A DNA stretch of 64,000 nt from Streptomyces avicenniae (GTDB lineage Bacteria > Actinomycetota > Actinomycetes > Streptomycetales > Streptomycetaceae), in the NCBI RefSeq assembly GCF_000719135.1, contig NZ_JOEK01000001.1:62001-126000 (forward strand). The letters run 5' to 3'. A program made the position numbers and the translations under genes. The notes below the pieces were generated by a model that made no database searches, had not been told where the DNA came from, and saw only the letters and a program-made list of their open reading frames with translations. This document shows, in pieces, positions 17,799 through 27,184 of this stretch (positions are counted from its first letter, which is position 1; each line of letters opens with the position of its first letter).

Positions 17799-17956
17799 GC
17801 CTTGGGAAGCATGAGAACCGCGCGCCGCGACCCGGTGCGTCAGCACCGTCCTGCCCGCGCACGCCCGACGCGGCCGGGGTGGTCGCGGGGGCCCGCCGGG
17901 CGGCGGGGCGACCTCCGTCATCAGCGATGCCGCCGCTACGCCAGGAGTGCCGCGCC

Positions 17957-18469
17957 ATGGGGACAGACGGAACGCCCGTGCTCATGCCATCGGGGCACCC
18001 GCTGCCGCCCGTCGATCCGCGGACCGTGTCGAGCACCGCCTCCCTCGCGCTGAGCGGGCGCCCGGAATCGGTGCGCCGCGCCAGGGACTTCACCCGGGAG
18101 ACGCTCCGCGCCTGGCGGCTGCCGCAGCAGTGCGAGCCGGTCGGGCTCGTGGTCTCCGAGCTGGTCACCAACGCGCTGCGCCACGGGCTGCGCGCGCTGC
18201 CCCCCGTGCCGCGGGCCGTCCCCGTGCCGATGCCGCCCGAGACGAGGACGCGGACCGTCGGGCTGGAACTGATGCGCTGCGCGGGCCGGTTGGTCTGCGC
18301 CGTGCAGGACCCGAGCGGTCATGCGCCGCGCGTCGGGGAGCTGGACGGGGCGACCGAGTCGGGGCGCGGGCTGCGTCTCGTGGAATGTTTCAGCGACGGC
18401 TGGGGCTGGCGCCCGCTGACGGGCGGGCAGCAGGGCAAGATCGTGTGGGCGGTCTTCGGGACCGCGTGA
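17957..18469 (+). CDS. RsbW-like ATP-binding protein (anti-sigma regulatory kinase fold)
   Basis: 170-residue single-domain GHKL ATPase. The N box LVVSELVTNALRHG, the G1 region VQDPSG and the G2 region ESGRGLRLVE are all present, with no sensor domain, as in the many RsbW/AbaA-type regulators of streptomycetes. ATG 17957 has AGGAG 9 nt upstream; the frame is open to 17795 but that part is low-complexity Pro/Arg. The second G box is normal, so kinase or ATP-binding activity is plausible; the partner sigma or antagonist is not evident here. Confidence 0.85.
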   Translation: MGTDGTPVLMPSGHPLPPVDPRTVSSTASLALSGRPESVRRARDFTRETLRAWRLPQQCEPVGLVVSELVTNALRHGLRALPPVPRAVPVPMPPETRTRTVGLELMRCAGRLVCAVQDPSGHAPRVGELDGATESGRGLRLVECFSDGWGWRPLTGGQQGKIVWAVFGTA

Positions 18470-18506
18470 CGGAACGGCCCCTCGCCTCGCCACGCAGGCG
18501 ATGACG

Positions 18507-18743
18507 TCAGGCGATGAGGTGGTCGAACTCCCCGTCCTTCACGCCGCGCAGGAGCGCCTCGACCTCCGCCGGTGTGTAGACGAGGGCGGGCCCGTCGGGG
18601 AAGCGCGAGTTGCGCATGGCCACGTCGCCGCTCGGCAGCCGCGCGAACTCGGCGCAGGTGCCCTGCGAGTTGCTGTGACTGCTCTTCAGCCACTGCACGT
18701 CCCGGAGTTCGTGAGCGGCTATGCCGTTGTACGCGTAGGCCAC
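18507..18743 (-). CDS. DUF397 small protein
   Basis: 78 residues with the DUF397 pattern WLKSSHSNSQGTCAEFA ... VAMRNSRFPDGPALVYTPAE. Such proteins pair with XRE-DUF5753 regulators and counteract them. GTG 18743 is chosen because GGAG lies 6 nt upstream; the frame is open 63 bp further. It converges with the ATPase gene (37 bp apart), and its upstream region (18829-18865) carries three CACGTGC repeats shared with the XRE promoter. Confidence 0.88.
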   Translation of the reverse strand: MAYAYNGIAAHELRDVQWLKSSHSNSQGTCAEFARLPSGDVAMRNSRFPDGPALVYTPAEVEALLRGVKDGEFDHLIA

Positions 18744-18828
18744 CGGTGTCTCCAGGGTCGTGCGAGTGGTGCGATCGTGCGCCGCACGGATGTGCCGCGC
18801 ACCCAACTACCCTGGATCATAACGTTGT

Positions 18829-18865
18829 TCACGTGCATCTGCACGTGCTTATGCACGTGCACGGG
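18829..18865. promoter_or_regulatory. Triple CACGTGC box upstream of DUF397 gene
   Basis: The hexamer ACGTGC starts at 18831, 18843 and 18855, exactly 12 bp apart; the third copy sits in the perfect palindrome TGCACGTGCA (18852-18861). This is 87-120 bp upstream of the DUF397 start and duplicates the motif at 17765. Spacing near one helical turn suggests cooperative repressor binding on one DNA face. Confidence 0.6.
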
Positions 18866-18943
18866 GCGTCACCGGCCCCGCGCCGACGCGTCGCCCGTCC
18901 GTGAGACGCGCGTCGGCGCGATTCGGTTCCCCCGGCCGCGCGG

Positions 18944-20383
<1,440 letters not shown>

Positions 20384-20445
20384 TCACCAGGCAGTCGGAT
20401 CGAGGCCCGGCCGCGCGTCCACGCAGGTCCTGGCCTCGGCCGACG

Positions 20446-20481
20446 ATTGTGCGGCAGGGACGGGGTCTTGCCGCAAGCCCC
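20446..20481 (-). promoter_or_regulatory. Rifamycin-associated element (RAE) and rox promoter
   Basis: GGGTCTTGCCGCAAGCCCC at 20463-20481 matches the published 19-bp RAE inverted repeat (as I recall it) with one mismatch at position 4. On the minus strand the RAE contains TTGCGG (20476-20471) as a plausible -35, and CACAAT (20451-20446) follows after 19 bp as a -10. The element lies between cobW and rox and reads toward rox. Confidence 0.75.
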
Positions 20482-20534
20482 CCCGTGCGCTATACGTTGA
20501 GAGTGGCGAGGAGTGGGTACGCCCCCTCGCCGTC

Positions 20535-21677
20535 TCAGACGCGGTCCAGGAGATCGTCGAAGGCGGAGGCGAGCCGTCGCCAGGCCGGACGACCGGCCGC
20601 GTACTCCTCGTCGGTCAGCAGGCAGGTGGCCAGCAGCGCGCGCAGCCCGACGACGTCGAGCCCCGGGCCGGTGAACACCAGGTGCTGGGTCCTGTCGCCC
20701 AGTTCGTCGTCCCAGTCGAGCGCCGCGGCCACCCGGCGGCCTGGCGGGACGAGGTCCCAGGCGGCGTCGGGCAGTGCCGCGAGCCAGGGCCCCGCCGCGT
20801 GGACGCTCAGCGCGCCGCCCGCGGCGTCCCAGGACAGCAGGGTGTCGGGGCGGTCGGCGAGCCAGAAGCGGCCCCTGCTGCGGGGTGCCGCGCAGGTCAG
20901 CTCTTCGAGCGCCGTGTACAGCCGCTCGGGGTGGAACGGGCGGCGGTGGCGCCACACGGCCGTGAGCACGCCGTCCTGCGCCGCCTCCTGCGGCAGCAGC
21001 GCCGTGGCGGGGTGCTGGCGGGCGGCGGCGGCCTCCGTGTCGAAGTGGTCGCCGAGCACCGTGGCGGCGAAGTGCGGGTCGGCCACGCCGACGCGCACCG
21101 CCGTGGGGTGCAGCTGGGCCAGCAGCGCGCGGTCGGCGTCGTCGGCCTGGTCGGGGCCGGCGGCGAGGGCGAGCACCGGGGCGTACTCCAGCTGGCGTGC
21201 CCAGGTGTCCGCGACCGTGCGCGCGTCGTTCGCCGCGGCGGCGAGCCCGGTCTCGGCCAGCTCGTCGCCGCAGGCCAGGTAGGGCATGACCTGCGCCGGG
21301 TCCACGGCGGTGACGACGGCGGCCAGCCGCAGCCCCGCCGAGGCGTGCGCCGTGATCACCTCGGCCATCGAGCGCGGCTCGACGGAGTCCCACAGCTCGA
21401 CGACGGCCAGCCGCGTCGTCCGGTCGGCGGCCAGGCCGCGCAGCTCCGGGACGAGGTCGGCCCGCAGCGCGCAGCAGGCGCAGTCGTTGACCAGCGCCGT
21501 CTCGGCGCCGCCGATGACGCCGCCCGCGTGCCGGGCGGTGCGGACCACCCGGCCGCGCGCGGCACCCGTCAGGTCGTGGTGCAGGGCGACGCTCCCCGGC
21601 ACCTGGTGCAGCAGCTGCCGCACGGCGCCCCTGCGGGCGTCCGCGTGCAGTCCGCCGACCAGGACGACGGGCAGCAT
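20535..21677 (-). CDS. CobW/COG0523-family GTPase, putative zinc metallochaperone
   Basis: 380 residues. The N-terminus [23 protein letters not shown] is a degenerate P-loop: the usual GxxxxGKT lysine-threonine is not evident, so nucleotide binding may be altered. The metal motif CACCALR (CxCC) is intact at about 70, and VVELWDSVEPRSM matches the switch region of the family. ATG 21677 overlaps the rpmE2 stop by 1 nt (TGATG). Co-transcription with zinc-free ribosomal proteins points to a role in zinc-starvation metal allocation. Confidence 0.82.
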   Translation of the reverse strand: MLPVVLVGGLHADARRGAVRQLLHQVPGSVALHHDLTGAARGRVVRTARHAGGVIGGAETALVNDCACCALRADLVPELRGLAADRTTRLAVVELWDSVEPRSMAEVITAHASAGLRLAAVVTAVDPAQVMPYLACGDELAETGLAAAANDARTVADTWARQLEYAPVLALAAGPDQADDADRALLAQLHPTAVRVGVADPHFAATVLGDHFDTEAAAARQHPATALLPQEAAQDGVLTAVWRHRRPFHPERLYTALEELTCAAPRSRGRFWLADRPDTLLSWDAAGGALSVHAAGPWLAALPDAAWDLVPPGRRVAAALDWDDELGDRTQHLVFTGPGLDVVGLRALLATCLLTDEEYAAGRPAWRRLASAFDDLLDRV

Positions 21678-21931
21678 CAGCGTTCCTCGCGCTTGCCGTA
21701 CCGGCGCTCGAAGCGCTCGACGCGCCCGGCCGTGTCGAGGACGCGGGCCGTGCCCGTGTAGAACGGGTGGCTGGCCGAGGAGGTCTCGACGTCGATCACC
21801 GGGTAGGTGTTGCCGTCCTCCCACTCGATGGTGTGCGCGCTCGTCGCCGTGGAGCGGGTGAGGAACGCGTATCCGGCCGCGCGGTCGCGGAAGACGACGG
21901 GGCGGTAGGCGGGGTGGATTCCGGACTTCAT
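21677..21931 (-). CDS. rpmE2: 50S ribosomal protein L31 type B (zinc-independent)
   Basis: 84 residues, [16 protein letters not shown] ... [27 protein letters not shown]. It has no cysteine at all, unlike the CxxC form, so it is the paralogue that replaces zinc-bound L31 and frees zinc when the metal is scarce. ATG 21931 follows GAGGAG on the minus strand. It lies 43 bp after rpmG and overlaps the CobW gene, forming a three-gene zinc-starvation operon. Confidence 0.93.
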   Translation of the reverse strand: MKSGIHPAYRPVVFRDRAAGYAFLTRSTATSAHTIEWEDGNTYPVIDVETSSASHPFYTGTARVLDTAGRVERFERRYGKREER

Positions 21932-21974
21932 GGTCGTGCTCCTCGTCAGGGGTGGGACGTGGCGGTGCGCGCGG

Positions 21975-22139
21975 TCAGCGCTCCTCGCGGAAGAGGACGT
22001 GCCGACGGGCCACCGGATCGTATTTCCGCAGCTCAAGGCGGTCGGGGTCGTTTCTTCTGTTCTTGCGGGTCGCGTACGAGTACCCGGTCCCGGCGGTGCT
22101 TCCCATCCGGACGACCGGTCGCGTGTCGTGGCGGTTCAT
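21975..22139 (-). CDS. rpmG: 50S ribosomal protein L33 (zinc-independent form)
   Basis: 54 residues starting [20 protein letters not shown] and ending HVLFREER, without the cysteines of zinc-binding L33. First gene of the rpmG-rpmE2-cobW operon. A Zur-box-like sequence lies 18-35 nt before ATG 22139, so zinc-replete Zur would block transcription at the promoter. Confidence 0.93.
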   Translation of the reverse strand: MNRHDTRPVVRMGSTAGTGYSYATRKNRRNDPDRLELRKYDPVARRHVLFREER

Positions 22140-22156
22140 GCGGCCCAGTATACGGA

Positions 22157-22174
22157 AACGGTAATCGTCTTCAT
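22157..22174 (-). promoter_or_regulatory. Putative Zur box
   Basis: Minus-strand ATGAAGACGATTACCGTT agrees at 13 of 18 positions with the streptomycete Zur site I recall (ATGAAAATGATTTTCATT). It is locally AT-rich and directly upstream of the zinc-free L33 gene, the classical Zur target. Confidence 0.55.
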
Positions 22175-22250
22175 CTGGCGGTCCGTGGATGGCGTCCGGT
22201 ACATCCCGGTATGTGATGCACTGAGGGCCGTTCCGGCGCGAGAGGTGACC

Positions 22251-23174
22251 ATGCGTACACAGATCCGGACCCTGACGGGCGCGGCGGCGTTGGCCCTGCT
22301 CGCGGCCACCGGCTGCGGCGGCGACGGCGGGCGGACGTCCCCGTTCACCGGGGAGCGCGGCGACCCGGGGCCGGTCGTCGCCGTCAAGATCGACAACGCG
22401 CCGGGCGCCAGGCCGCAGACCGGCCTCGACAGCGCCGACCTCGTCTACGCCGAGGAGGTCGAGGGCGGGCTGAGCCGCCTCGTGGGCGTCTGGTCCGGCA
22501 CGCTGCCCGGCCGGATCGGGCCGGTGCGCAGCGCGCGGGAGTCGGATCTCGAACTGCTCGCGCAGTTCGGCAGGCCGGTCTTCGCCTACTCGGGGGCGCA
22601 GGAGACGGTGGCGGCGGCCATCCGGCGGGCCGACGTCGTCGCCGCCTCGCCCGACGCGGCGCCACGCGCGTACGAGCGGGACGGGCGCCGCGCCTCGCCG
22701 CACAACCTGTACGTCAGGCCGGAGGAGTTGCTCGACACCGCCGAGGGCGCAGGGGACGCGCCGGACGCCGCCGGTGCCGGGCTGCGCTTCGGCGCCGCGC
22801 CGGGGAGCGGCGGGGAGCCCGCGCGGACGTACGACGCCGCCTTCCCGCAGGCCCGCTTCACCTTCCGCTGGTCGGCGGACGAGGGGCGGTGGCGCGTCCT
22901 CCTCGACGGCGACGCAGTGGACGCGCGGCCCGCGACGGTCGTCGTGCAGCGGGTCACCGTGCGCGAGTCCGCGCTGCGCGACGCGAACGGCAACCCGACG
23001 CCGTACACCGAGACCGTCGGCTCGGGGGGCGCGGTGGTGCTGCGCGACGGCAGGGCGTACGACGGCCGGTGGGAACGGCCGGACGCCGAGGCGGGGACGG
23101 AGTTCACCACGCCGGGCGGCGATCCCCTGCGCTTCGCGCGCGGCCCGGTCTGGATCGTGCTCGACCGGGCCTGA
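22251..23174 (+). CDS. DUF3048-domain lipoprotein (YerB-like)
   Basis: 307-residue secreted protein. The signal peptide ends in the lipobox LAATGC with the cysteine at about residue 22. The DUF3048 core shows [35 protein letters not shown] and [10 protein letters not shown], and the C-terminal part is the matching DUF3048_C domain ([20 protein letters not shown]). GAGG lies 5 nt before ATG 22251. Role unknown; proteins of this family are exposed on the cell surface. It converges with the NTPase gene with only 9 bp between. Confidence 0.88.
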   Translation: MRTQIRTLTGAAALALLAATGCGGDGGRTSPFTGERGDPGPVVAVKIDNAPGARPQTGLDSADLVYAEEVEGGLSRLVGVWSGTLPGRIGPVRSARESDLELLAQFGRPVFAYSGAQETVAAAIRRADVVAASPDAAPRAYERDGRRASPHNLYVRPEELLDTAEGAGDAPDAAGAGLRFGAAPGSGGEPARTYDAAFPQARFTFRWSADEGRWRVLLDGDAVDARPATVVVQRVTVRESALRDANGNPTPYTETVGSGGAVVLRDGRAYDGRWERPDAEAGTEFTTPGGDPLRFARGPVWIVLDRA

Positions 23175-23183
23175 GCGCCGGCC

Positions 23184-26072
23184 TCACCGCCTGCCCCACG
23201 GGCGCCACCAGCGCCGCCTCCGTGCCCGCACGCGCTCCCGCTCCCAGGCCGCGACGAAGCCGCGCGCCGTCCTCGTGCCGTGGTGGTCAGGCCCGAAGAC
23301 GCGCTCGTAGTCGGCGACCACCGCACGCTCCAGGGCGATGGCGTCCCCGGTGCGCCCCGCGTCGCGGTAGGAGATCGCCAGGTTGTCGCGCGCCGTGAAC
23401 GTCTCCGGGTGGTCCGGCCCGAGGACGCGCCGCCGGTCGTCCACGAGCCGTTCCTCCAGCACGATCGCCTCCTCGACCCGGCCCGCCGTCCAGTACGAGT
23501 GCGCGAGGCCGCCACGGGCCGCGAGGGTCTCCGGGTGGTCGGGCCCGAGGATCCGCTCGTGGTCGGCGGCCAGGTCGAGCTGGAGCGCGACGGCCTCCTC
23601 AAGCTGCCCGGCCTTGCGGTGCGAGAGGGCCAGGCTGCCGCGGGCGCCGAGCGTGCTCGGGTGCTCGGGGCCGAGGACCCGCTCGTAGTCGGCGACCACA
23701 CGGCTCTGCAGCACGACGGCCTCCGCGACGCGCCCTGCGTCGCGGTAGGAGATCGCCAGGTTGTTGAGGGCGACGAGGGTGCTGGGGTGGTCGGGCCCGA
23801 GGACGCGCTCGCGGTCGGCGGCGACCTCCTCCTCGATGCCGATCGCCTCGTCCACCCGGCCCGCGTTCCAGTACGTGTACGCCAGGCTCCCCCGCATCCC
23901 CAGCGTGTCGGGGTGATCCGTGCCGAGGACGCGCTCGCTGGTCTCGCCCAGGCGCAGCTGGAGCGCGACGGCCTCGTCGAACCGCCTGGCCCTGCGGTAG
24001 GTGACGGCCAGCGACCCGAGCACGTCCAGCGTGTCCGGGTGCTCGGGCCCGAGCGCCTCCTCGCTGTCGGCCGCCACCTCGCGCTGGAGCGCGATCGCGT
24101 CGTCGATCCGCCCTGCGTCGCGGTAGGAGATCGCCAGATTGCTCCGGGTGATCAGCGTGTTGACGTCCCGGGGGCCGAGGACGCGCTCGCGGTCGGCGGC
24201 GACCTCCTCCTCGATGCGGATGGCCTCGTCCATCCGGCCCGCGTTCCAGAAGGTGAAGGCGAGGTTGCCCAGCGCGCCCAGGGTGTCGGGGTGGTCGGGG
24301 CCGAGCGCCGCCTCGCTGTCCGCGACGAGCTGCCGCTGGAGCGCGATCGCGTCGTCGTACCGCCCGGCCCTGCGGTAGGAGATCGCGAGGCTGCCGCGCG
24401 TCGCGAGGGTGCTGCGGTGGTCGGGGCCGAGGACGCGGCTCCGGTCCTCGACCACCTGCCGCTGGAGCGCGATCGCCTCCTCGACGCGCCCGGCGTCGCG
24501 GAGGGAGATCCCCAGGTTGTGGCGGACGGTGACGGTGTCGGCGTGGTCGGGGCCGACGAGGTCGTGGGCGGTCCGCGCCATCTCCGTCCAGTACGCGCGG
24601 GCGGCGCGGTGCAGCCCGGCGTCGTGGAGGCTGTTGCCCGACTGGAAGAGGACGACGTGGCCGCCGGTCTCCTGGTCCCACAGGGCGTCGCCCGCGTGCT
24701 GCGCGAGGACGTCGGTGTTGGAGCGCAGCACCGTGGCGAGCGCCGGGTCGTGGTGGTACTCGGCGGGCCAGCAGTCCATGAGGGCGGCGGCGAGGGCGAG
24801 GGACGCGGCGGCCGACGCGCCGTCAGGGGTCGTCTCGCGGGCGGCCCGCGCCGTCAGGGCGTGGACGCGGATGGCGCGGGGGCCGTCGGCGGGCTGGTCG
24901 GTGAGCATGCCGTAGCGGTGCAGGACCCGCACCGCGGCCAGCGCATCCTCGGCGGTCACCTCCCCGGCGTCCGGCGTGGCGCGGTGGCGGGCGAGGTAGC
25001 CGGTGACGGCTTCGCTGCTCCACAGGTGCCTGGGGTGCCCGGCCGGGTCGAGGTGGGCGGCCAGCCGCAGCGCGGGCCCGGCCAGTCCCACGGGCTCCTC
25101 GCGCGCCGCCGCGTCGAGGGACAGGAGGAGGCCGGAGGTGATCTGGCGCTGGTAGCCGTCGCCTCCTGGGGCCATGAGGCCGTCGAGACGCTGCCTGCTG
25201 TCGGCGAGCAGCGCGCGGTAGCGGCGGCTGGTGGTGCCCTGGTTGGCCATGTAGGCGGCGGCGTGCGCGAGCGCCAGGGGAAGGCGGCCGAGGTCCTCGG
25301 CGAGCGCCTCGGCCTCCTCGTCCAGAAGGTGCCGTGCGGCGGCCTGGACGAGACGGTCCGTCAGGTAGGCGACGGCCTCGGCGGCGGTGAACGCGTCGAT
25401 GTCGATGAGGACGCGCCCGCCGCCGGACAGGATCGCGTCGCGGCGCCTGGTGGTGGCCACGACCCGGCCGTTCCCGCCGGAGGGCGTGGGCGGCCACCAG
25501 CCGCCCATGCCGTCGGGCTCGGTGATGTCGTCGAGGACGATGAGCCAGGACTGCCGCGTGCCCGCCAGCCAGTCGAGGAAGTCGCGGGCCCGCGTCTCCG
25601 CGTCCTGGCCTTCGTCCCCCGGGAGGCTGAGGCGGCGGGCGGCGCGGGCGTAGGCGCCGACGACCTGGGCGGTCTCCGAGGCGTCGATCCACATGACGAG
25701 GTCGGTCGCCGACTCCTCGGCGTGGTGGGCGTGCCGGGCGGCGAGCTGCGTCTTGCCGACGCCTCCGCCGCCGGAGAGGACCTGGGTGAGGACGACGGTG
25801 CCGTTGCCGCGGTGCGCGAGGCCGATCCGTTCGCGGAGGTCCTGCCTGTCCTGGAACGCGGTGGCCGCCGGGGGGACGGCGCCGATGCGCACCGGCCATT
25901 CCAGGCGGCCCGCGTCCGGCTCGGCGGGCGGCGCGCCGACGTACTGGGGGCCGTAGACGTAGGTGATGGGCTGGTCGCCCGCCGCCTGGTTGAGGCTCGC
26001 GGCGCCGGACGCGCTGCCGCGCTGGTCGGCGTGGTCGCCCGCGCGCGGGGGGCGTGCGCCGTCGGGGCTCAT
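23184..26072 (-). CDS. STAND NTPase (NB-ARC-like) with kinesin-light-chain-type TPR array
   Basis: 962 residues. Residues 1-75 are a flexible leader with a YVYGPQYVG motif; the NTPase follows with Walker A SGGGGVGKTQ at 100-109, Walker B WLIVLDDI at 176-183, a TTRRRDA sensor and an LGRLPLAL (GLPL-type) motif. A winged-helix/arm region precedes one partial and ten complete 42-residue TPRs (about 518-937). Such proteins bind a ligand by the repeats and oligomerise through the NTPase; many bacterial relatives act in signalling or phage defence. GGGGAG is 6 nt before ATG 26072, which overlaps the stop of the upstream membrane-protein gene by 4 nt. The effector module is not obvious. Confidence 0.9.
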   Translation of the reverse strand: MSPDGARPPRAGDHADQRGSASGAASLNQAAGDQPITYVYGPQYVGAPPAEPDAGRLEWPVRIGAVPPAATAFQDRQDLRERIGLAHRGNGTVVLTQVLSGGGGVGKTQLAARHAHHAEESATDLVMWIDASETAQVVGAYARAARRLSLPGDEGQDAETRARDFLDWLAGTRQSWLIVLDDITEPDGMGGWWPPTPSGGNGRVVATTRRRDAILSGGGRVLIDIDAFTAAEAVAYLTDRLVQAAARHLLDEEAEALAEDLGRLPLALAHAAAYMANQGTTSRRYRALLADSRQRLDGLMAPGGDGYQRQITSGLLLSLDAAAREEPVGLAGPALRLAAHLDPAGHPRHLWSSEAVTGYLARHRATPDAGEVTAEDALAAVRVLHRYGMLTDQPADGPRAIRVHALTARAARETTPDGASAAASLALAAALMDCWPAEYHHDPALATVLRSNTDVLAQHAGDALWDQETGGHVVLFQSGNSLHDAGLHRAARAYWTEMARTAHDLVGPDHADTVTVRHNLGISLRDAGRVEEAIALQRQVVEDRSRVLGPDHRSTLATRGSLAISYRRAGRYDDAIALQRQLVADSEAALGPDHPDTLGALGNLAFTFWNAGRMDEAIRIEEEVAADRERVLGPRDVNTLITRSNLAISYRDAGRIDDAIALQREVAADSEEALGPEHPDTLDVLGSLAVTYRRARRFDEAVALQLRLGETSERVLGTDHPDTLGMRGSLAYTYWNAGRVDEAIGIEEEVAADRERVLGPDHPSTLVALNNLAISYRDAGRVAEAVVLQSRVVADYERVLGPEHPSTLGARGSLALSHRKAGQLEEAVALQLDLAADHERILGPDHPETLAARGGLAHSYWTAGRVEEAIVLEERLVDDRRRVLGPDHPETFTARDNLAISYRDAGRTGDAIALERAVVADYERVFGPDHHGTRTARGFVAAWERERVRARRRRWWRPWGRR
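23262..24521 (-). repeat. 126-bp coding repeats in a 378-bp higher-order pattern
   Basis: Ten consecutive TPR units of 42 codons. They fall into three types in fixed rotation: units 1, 4, 7, 10 read RDAGR; units 2, 5, 8 read RRAGR, RRARR, RKAGQ; units 3, 6, 9 read WNAGR or WTAGR followed by an EEE/EER run. The array therefore repeats with a period of three TPRs (378 bp), best explained by duplication of a three-TPR block. Confidence 0.85.
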
Positions 26073-26446
26073 GTGCCGCTCCCCGGGGTGTCCGGTTCCT
26101 GGTCGGCGGCCGACTGGTGGAGTTCCGCGCGGCCACGGGCGGTCGCGCGCTGGTCGATGTCGTCGGCGCCCCCGGCAGTCTGGGTGAGTTTCGCGCGGCC
26201 CTTGGCCGTGGCGCGCTGCCGCACGCGCCGTCCGCCGCCGGTCCCCGCCTCGCGACCGGCCCACCAGCCGAGGGGCACGGCGACCGCTGCCGAGGCCGCC
26301 CCGGCGGTGGCGGTGGAGACCGCGAGCCGGTTCGCGCCGTCCTCGGGCAGGACGCCGAACGGGTCGGTCCACCCGGCGAGCAGGCACCCGCAGAACACCC
26401 CGACCGTGCCGCAGACCATGACGAGCCACCGCCCCGCTCGTGACAT
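26069..26446 (-). CDS. Small two-helix membrane protein coupled to the NTPase
   Basis: 125 residues. Two hydrophobic segments, about 7-26 (WLVMVCGTVGVFCGCLLAGW) and 40-62 (STATAGAASAAVAVPLGWW), are followed by a charged tail with two near-copies of RATAxGRAxL. GGAGG lies 9 nt before ATG 26446, and the stop overlaps the NTPase ATG by 4 nt (ATGA). I do not recognise the family. Tight coupling suggests a membrane anchor or membrane effector for the STAND NTPase. Confidence 0.75.
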   Translation of the reverse strand: MSRAGRWLVMVCGTVGVFCGCLLAGWTDPFGVLPEDGANRLAVSTATAGAASAAVAVPLGWWAGREAGTGGGRRVRQRATAKGRAKLTQTAGGADDIDQRATARGRAELHQSAADQEPDTPGSGT

Positions 26447-26595
26447 CCGCACCCGCCTCCCACCACCCGTACGGCGGCGCCGCCCCGCCGACCGCTCCAC
26501 CCTTATCAGGGACTGCACGGCCCGGCCACCGGTTCCCGCACATCGGGCCGCGGCACACCCGAAGTGGTGCCCGTGTGACGTGAGTTGACGGGCTG

Positions 26596-26835
26596 TCAGT
26601 GCATGCGGGACACCTGGCGTCCGTGGCGGCGGCCGACGTGCAGGACGAACGCGCACCAGGTCGCGGGCGCGAACGCGAGGGCGGGGCCGTACGGGCGTTT
26701 GCTGTCCCGCACGGGCACGTCGGCGAGGCAGCCGACGCACCGGGGCTCGGCGACCTCGACGCAGTTGCCCCCGTCCGCGTTGCTGTAGCTCGACCTGCGC
26801 CAGCCGGCCCGGCCGTCACCAGACGTCCCCCGCAT
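26596..26835 (-). CDS. DUF397 small protein (orphan)
   Basis: 79 residues with WRRSSYSNADGGNCVEVA and VPVRDSKRPYGPALAFAP, the two conserved blocks of DUF397. It also has additional cysteines (CVGC, WCAF). No XRE-DUF5753 partner is adjacent: the genes around are the NTPase pair downstream on the same strand and a divergent actin homologue. GAGGGGG lies 11 nt before ATG 26835. It may be co-transcribed with the membrane protein 149 bp downstream. Confidence 0.82.
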   Translation of the reverse strand: MRGTSGDGRAGWRRSSYSNADGGNCVEVAEPRCVGCLADVPVRDSKRPYGPALAFAPATWCAFVLHVGRRHGRQVSRMH

Positions 26836-27184
26836 GAGCAGCAGTTCCCCCTCGCCGCCTCGTTCGAGGCCGCGTCCCGCTCCGAGGCGCCGCCCGTCCC
26901 CGCTCGACGGTGCTCCGCGCCGGACACGACCTCGCTTCCGATCGTATGAGCAGATCGGCGCCCGGACGAGGAGCGCGTTCGGCGTGTCCTTGTCAATTCA
27001 ACAGTCGGGGAACAGCGCCGGACCGCCCGGTGGCGGCGCGGAGGCGACGGAGCGTCACCTCGGGCGGCGAGCAATGGCCCGGCCTTGGCGCGGCGTTGTC
27101 ACCGGTCGGGTAGCTGACGCGCCGTCTCCTCCGGTCGGCTCAGCACAGCGGGCGGGCCGGGGTGCGGTCACACAGCATGACGGT
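26836..27184. other. Divergent promoter region between DUF397 and actin-like gene
   Basis: 349 bp without a credible gene. It includes an unusually AT-rich patch at 26989-27004 (TTGTCAATTCAAC) in otherwise GC-rich sequence, a likely promoter element, and no terminator hairpin. Confidence 0.45.

Noticed and set aside
23262..24521. Regular 126-bp repeats as a CRISPR or satellite array
   Set aside because: They are in frame with 42-residue TPR units of a coherent protein and show codon-level divergence; there are no spacers.
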